From: Niebla homalea | Taxonomy: Eukaryota; Ascomycota; Lecanoromycetes; Lecanorales; Ramalinaceae | DNA length: 64,000 bases | Reading direction: 5' to 3' | NCBI GenBank assembly: GCA_019925105.1 | Contig: JAHGAU010000006.1 | Coordinates: forward strand, 186,001-250,000 | Part shown: positions 60,218 through 64,000 of the stretch, piece by piece | How the letters are laid out: each line of letters starts with the position of its first letter | Numbering within the stretch: position 1 is the first letter of the stretch | Position numbers and translations under genes: made by a program | Notes under the pieces: generated by a model | Database searches by the model: none | What the model saw: the letters and a program-made list of their open reading frames with translations, nothing else | Told to the model about the DNA's origin: nothing

Positions 60218-60630
60218 CACACACTCACTCACTCACTCACTCACTCACTCACTCACTCACATACACTCACTCACTCACTCACTCACTTCACGCACTCACT
60301 CACTCACTCACATACACTCACTCACTCACTCACTCACTTCACGCACTCACTCACCACTCACTCACTCACTCACTCACTCACTCACTCACTCACTCACTCA
60401 CTCACTCACTCACTCACTCCCTCACTCACTCACTCACTCACTTACTCATTCACTCACACTCACTCACTCACACTCACTCACTTCACCTATCGCTCACTCA
60501 CTCACTCAGTCACACACACACCTATCACTTCACTCACTCACTCACTCACTCACTCACTCACTCACTCACTCACTCACTCACTCACTCACTCACTCACTCA
60601 CTCACTCACTCACTCACTCACTCACTCAAG
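60218..60630. repeat. CTCA tetranucleotide array, about 400 bp
   Basis: More than 80 tandem copies of CTCA with interruptions by ACATACACTCA and CTTCACG segments that themselves recur (near 60258 and 60310). The translation in any frame is a Ser/Leu/Thr/His string and should not be called a gene. Confidence 0.95.
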
Positions 60631-60956
60631 CCCCCCCCACCACACAATATACACCTCTGCTCTCAGACCAACTTACAACGATAACAATACCTATTCCGTC
60701 CAACCCAGCCCACCCACTTATCCCGCCCAACACACGCCCATTGCTCTCAGGCCCACTTACAATGATGGCATTACCTATTCCGTCAAACCAACCAACCAAC
60801 CAACCCACACCTCCATGAACAAAAAAAAGGGTGGGGGAGGGGGGTAAAGCATTGTCCGTGTGTGTGTATGTGGTACATGTCTATAATTCAACAAGGTAAG
60901 CGGGTACATTTTCAGAGGGTAGGGCCGCGGTGGGTGGAAAGGGGGAAAGGACGAAA

Positions 60957-61030
60957 GGAAGGGGCGGAGGGGAAAGGGGGAAGGGGGAAAGGGGGAAAGG
61001 GGAAAGGGGGAAGGGGGAAAGGTGAATGGG
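60957..61030. repeat. GGGGGAAA purine repeat
   Basis: About eight units of AAGGGGGA/AAGGGGA, giving a G-rich strand that could adopt a quadruplex or triplex form. Confidence 0.85.
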
Positions 61031-61049
61031 GGAGTGGGGAGGGGGTTAT

Positions 61050-61515
61050 GGACTAGGAGGACGAGGACGAGTATGACTGCGAGGACGGCTATGACGACGA
61101 CTGCGATTATAACTACGACGACGGCTGCTACGACGACGGCTACGGTTGCGACTACGACGGCTACGACTGTGACTACGACTACGATTATGACTACGATGAC
61201 TACGGCTACGGCTACGGCGACTACGACGACGACGACGGCGGCTGCGACTGCGGCTGCGACTACGATTATGACTACGACGGCTACGGGTACGACTGCGACT
61301 ACGACGGCTGCGACTATAACGACGACGATTATGACTACGACTAGGATTATGACTAGGATTATGACTACGACGACTGCGATTATGACTGCGATTATGACTA
61401 CGGCTGTAACTATGACTGTGACGGGGACTAGGATTATGACTGTAGCTACGATGAGGACTATGGCTACGGCGACTACGGCGACGGCTACGATGATTATGAC
61501 TACGACTACGTATGA
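61050..61515. repeat. GACTACGAC-type trinucleotide-based array
   Basis: About 465 bp built from GAC, TAC, GGC and GAT triplets, with recurring TACGACGGC and GATTATGAC blocks. The 6-bp purine/pyrimidine rhythm is kept although the triplets vary. Confidence 0.9.
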
Positions 61516-61529
61516 TGGTTTTTTTTTAT

Positions 61530-61800
61530 GATAAGGATGAGGGTGATGGTGATGATGATGGTGATAAGGATGATGGAAATGATAGTAATAATATGGATGG
61601 TGATAATAATAGTAATAATAGTGATAAGAAAGATAATAAGGATAATAGTGATAATAGTGATGATGGTGATGATGATATTAATAATAATAATGATGGTAAT
61701 AATGGTGATGATAGTGATGATGGTAATGATGAAAAGGATAGTGATGATGATGGTAATGATAATAATAATGGTGATGATGATGATGGTGGTGATAGGGTTT
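61530..61800. repeat. GATGAT/GATAAT microsatellite
   Basis: A 270-bp array of GATGAT, GGTGAT, GATAAT and AGTGAT units directly after the GACTAC array, similar in kind to the array at 16 kb. Confidence 0.9.
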
Positions 61801-62207
61801 ATGGTGGTGGTGGCGGCGAGTGTGGAAGGGGGAATCCATCAATCTGTGAGGGTGATACTGTAGAAGGCGGGGGACCCATGAGGGTATGGGAGGGTTCTTG
61901 GGGAACGAATGGATTTGATTTTGTTTTGTTTGTTTGTTGTGGGATAGAGAGTGGGATGGATGTGAGGGCATCTCTATCTTTTCGGGATTATATCGGATGG
62001 ATGGATGGATGTAGTCAATAGAGATGGTACTACCTGATCTCCTACGATGGATTCTGTAGTCTCATCGTATCTGATCACATATCACCTGCAGATATAAACT
62101 AACTCCTCGCTCGTTGATGAAATGCACTTACTACGTCCGAGATCGCAACGGGGTCGTCTCCTGTTTCCTGCGTCGACTGCCGTCCATGTTTCCTGCCCCC
62201 TTCGCTA

Positions 62208-64000
62208 TCATGTGGCCTCTGCTGCCCCGGACACCCACCCCCTGACCACCTTCCCCTGCAACTTGGGACAGCAAGCCCAGCTACATCCCTTCCTGATGAA
62301 CGGCACCACTTCAACGTCATCTGGAGTGTGAACGCCTTCATCCCTGCTCTCCCCGTCTTCACGAAGAGCATAAATGGTAGCACGATGACCGGTCTGCCCG
62401 AAACTCGACCCGATGTGTTCCCGGAGCTTCTGCACAGGCGCGGAGATCCTCCACCACTCCAGCCACTCCGTCCTTGGGACCACAAAAGCTTTGCCGCAGA
62501 TGGCGCACTTCTGTCCGCCGTCACCATCACCATTGGGCTTGGAACGTTTGCGCCGACTATGCGCAGTTGTCGGCTCGCCATCGGAAGGGGCCCAGGCGCC
62601 GGCTTGTTTGAGATGCCAGGCCCGCTGTAGCAGGCGGCCAAGGTGAGAATTCGGGCCTTGCGAAAGGAGGAAAGGTGCTTGTGCGAGGTTGGGGGATCGA
62701 ATCGCGGCCTGGAGGGAGAGTTCAAGGAGGGAAGGCGCATGTGTCCTCAAATCGGGCGATGGGTCGAGCATTGACGTTCGACTGGGAGAGAGAATATAGG
62801 AGTCGCATTCAGACGGGGCGGGCGGGTGCTGTGGAAGAGAAGCACCAGAGACATCGAGGAAGGCGATTGGTGTGGTGGCGACCTGATAGGGCTTAAAGTC
62901 ACATGTCGTGCAAGGGGGCCGAATTGCAGCAAGGGAGTCTCGGCGTCCATCGCCTCTCAGGAGTGGTGAAGCTGCCCTGCAGAACTTCTTTCGGACAGAT
63001 GGGAACGGCCGCATGAACGGATTGGGGAAGAGATTGAACCTCGTTTGATCCCGTGCGGATTTCATCAGGGCGAGTAGTTCGAAGGGGAGGTAGCGGAGTT
63101 TATTGCAGCCCACATTGAGCTCTTCCAGATTTGTGAGGGCTGAAATGGCGGGAAGAATTTCGCTGATGGAGTTCGAGCGGAGGGAGAGCACATGAAGGAA
63201 TTTGAGTTGGTAAATCTCGTTAGGGACCGAGGTGAAATTGTTTGAGGAGAGGTAGAGTTTCAGTCGTGGGGCGAAGGTTACGAAGGAGTTGGGTTGGAGG
63301 TTGTGGGTATTGGTGATACTGTGGAGAGGACGGAGGGTGGCGCTGCGGAGTTCGGTGAGGTGACGGCCACTACGACCTCGTTAGCGATGCATACGCATGG
63401 GAGCGTCAAGAGCACTCACCTGAGGTCAATTGTATCTCGCCCTAAACTAACAATGTTTCCCACATCCTGAGCAACGTCATGCTGAACCCGGTTGGCATTC
63501 TTCAAGTCCGTGGGCTGCTTCTGCCAGTAAGGCCAAATAGGGCCATTGAAGTCCTCTGGATCATCGATGGTCCGGAACGCTTTAGCCCGCAGATGTCTCT
63601 CCCATTCAGGCCCCTTTTTCACGGAAATCACCACGACCTTTGACTCGTCATGTTCTGTGAAGTCCAGGGGATCTTCTGGAACAATTCGGACTCTCTCGAC
63701 GGGCTCGGTATCCTCCTTGATATTGATCCCACTTTCCACCGAGTCGTCGCTACCCATCCAAACCCCACTGTCAAAGTTCCTGCTGAACTTACCGCGTGTT
63801 GATTTGCCATTTCGTAGAGACCGCGTCCTTTTTGCTGTATTTACTTCGTCTTCGTACCACGTCCTCCTATGTTGCCGCTTGCGTCTCGGCTGCGCGTAAT
63901 TCTCAGCACTAGAAGCCGGGAGATCGTCGCTTGAGAACATGGGGGGATCGCTGGATGTGGCGAATATCGTATCGAGATCTTTGCAAGGCGCGGTATGAAT
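62208..64000 (-). CDS. Leucine-rich-repeat protein, 5' end beyond window
   Basis: Two exons are visible: one from the window edge (or the Met at 63940) to 63420, and 63369-62208. The 50-nt intron has a GTGAGT donor, a GCTAAC branch and phase 2. From the Met at 63940 the protein is 560 residues. However, the same frame is open for the 20 codons above it to base 64000 and reads protein-like (DTIFATSSDPP), so the true start probably lies outside. After a charged N-terminus come LRRs near residues 195-275 (HVLSLRSNSISEILP, LEELNVGCNKLRYLP). Possible metal-binding pairs lie further on: CTTC, CAIC near 455 and the C-terminal CSWACC. It resembles conserved fungal LRR proteins of unknown function; binding partner unknown. 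Confidence 0.78.

Larger units (their letters stand above)
59123..62207. other. Repeat-dominated gene-free region
   Basis: Three kilobases between RPS27 (+) and the LRR gene (-), converging. From about 59.8 to 61.8 kb nearly all sequence is tandem or simple repeat (see separate entries). Long open frames here are artefacts of repeats without stop codons. The unique ends, 59123-59800 and 61810-62207, show no gene. Confidence 0.7.

Noticed and set aside
59914..60847. Two overlapping long plus-strand frames rich in Ser, Leu, Thr and His
   Set aside because: They follow the CTCA tetranucleotide array, which has no stop codons in two frames. Composition alone explains them.
61022..62021. Thr/Ala-rich and Asp/Asn-rich frames over the GACTAC and GATGAT arrays
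   Set aside because: Products of trinucleotide repeats with no start context, domain or splice logic.
1..64000. CRISPR arrays, bacterial-type operons, insertion sequences, complete transposons
   Set aside because: No spaced repeat arrays, transposase or reverse-transcriptase motifs, or terminal repeats were seen. The genome is eukaryotic with spliced genes.

Overview
The window is nuclear DNA of a filamentous ascomycete (Pezizomycotina). The evidence is 48-60 nt introns with GTRNGT donors and CTRAY or GCTAAC branch sites, HET-domain genes, a rhodopsin-fold fungal membrane protein, Tea1 and Kog1 homologues, pyrimidine-rich 5' leaders and abundant microsatellites. A Dothideomycete is my best guess from the style of the proteins. 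That is inference, not proof.

Layout. At 1-30 kb lie mostly single-copy housekeeping or widely conserved genes: a casein kinase I (-), a mitochondrial CECR5/HDHD5-type HAD protein (-) sharing a 123-bp promoter with an F-box/LRR gene (+), a large hydrophilic repeat protein (-), an EI24/Rrt8-like membrane protein (+), a secreted PAN plus DUF4185-like protein (+), a sulfotransferase-like gene (+), a broken HET gene (+), an 86-aa two-repeat protein (+), an aquaporin (-), a PA-TM-RING ubiquitin ligase (+) and a Cto1-like HAD phosphatase (+).

At about 30-45.5 kb lies an accessory island with sparse genes. It holds a rhodopsin-fold membrane protein (-), a multi-exon HET gene (+), a possible transcription-factor fragment and, most notably, five short plus-strand genes. 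Each of these begins Met-Cys-x-[Phe/Trp], carries Tyr-x(1,2)-Cys soon after, then two or three spaced cysteines, and ends its conserved part with a paired-cysteine motif. Several pair motifs appear only after splicing of introns that I could place by phase. I read them as a local family of small, probably metal-binding, uncharacterised proteins, two of them with long disordered tails. This is the best candidate here for an undescribed system.

At 46-59 kb core genes return: Tea1-type kelch/coiled-coil polarity protein (+), Kog1/raptor of TORC1 (+) and RPS27 (+) with unusually long introns. From 59 to 62 kb there is a 3-kb block of stacked tandem repeats. The window ends in a leucine-rich-repeat protein (-) whose frame is still open at the right edge.

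The core genes touch growth control (CK1, TORC1, polarity, translation), membrane transport and protein turnover, but no operon-like logic is expected in this kind of genome. All protein identities come from reading translations by eye. No database search was run, and exon borders were inferred from splice consensus and frame continuity.
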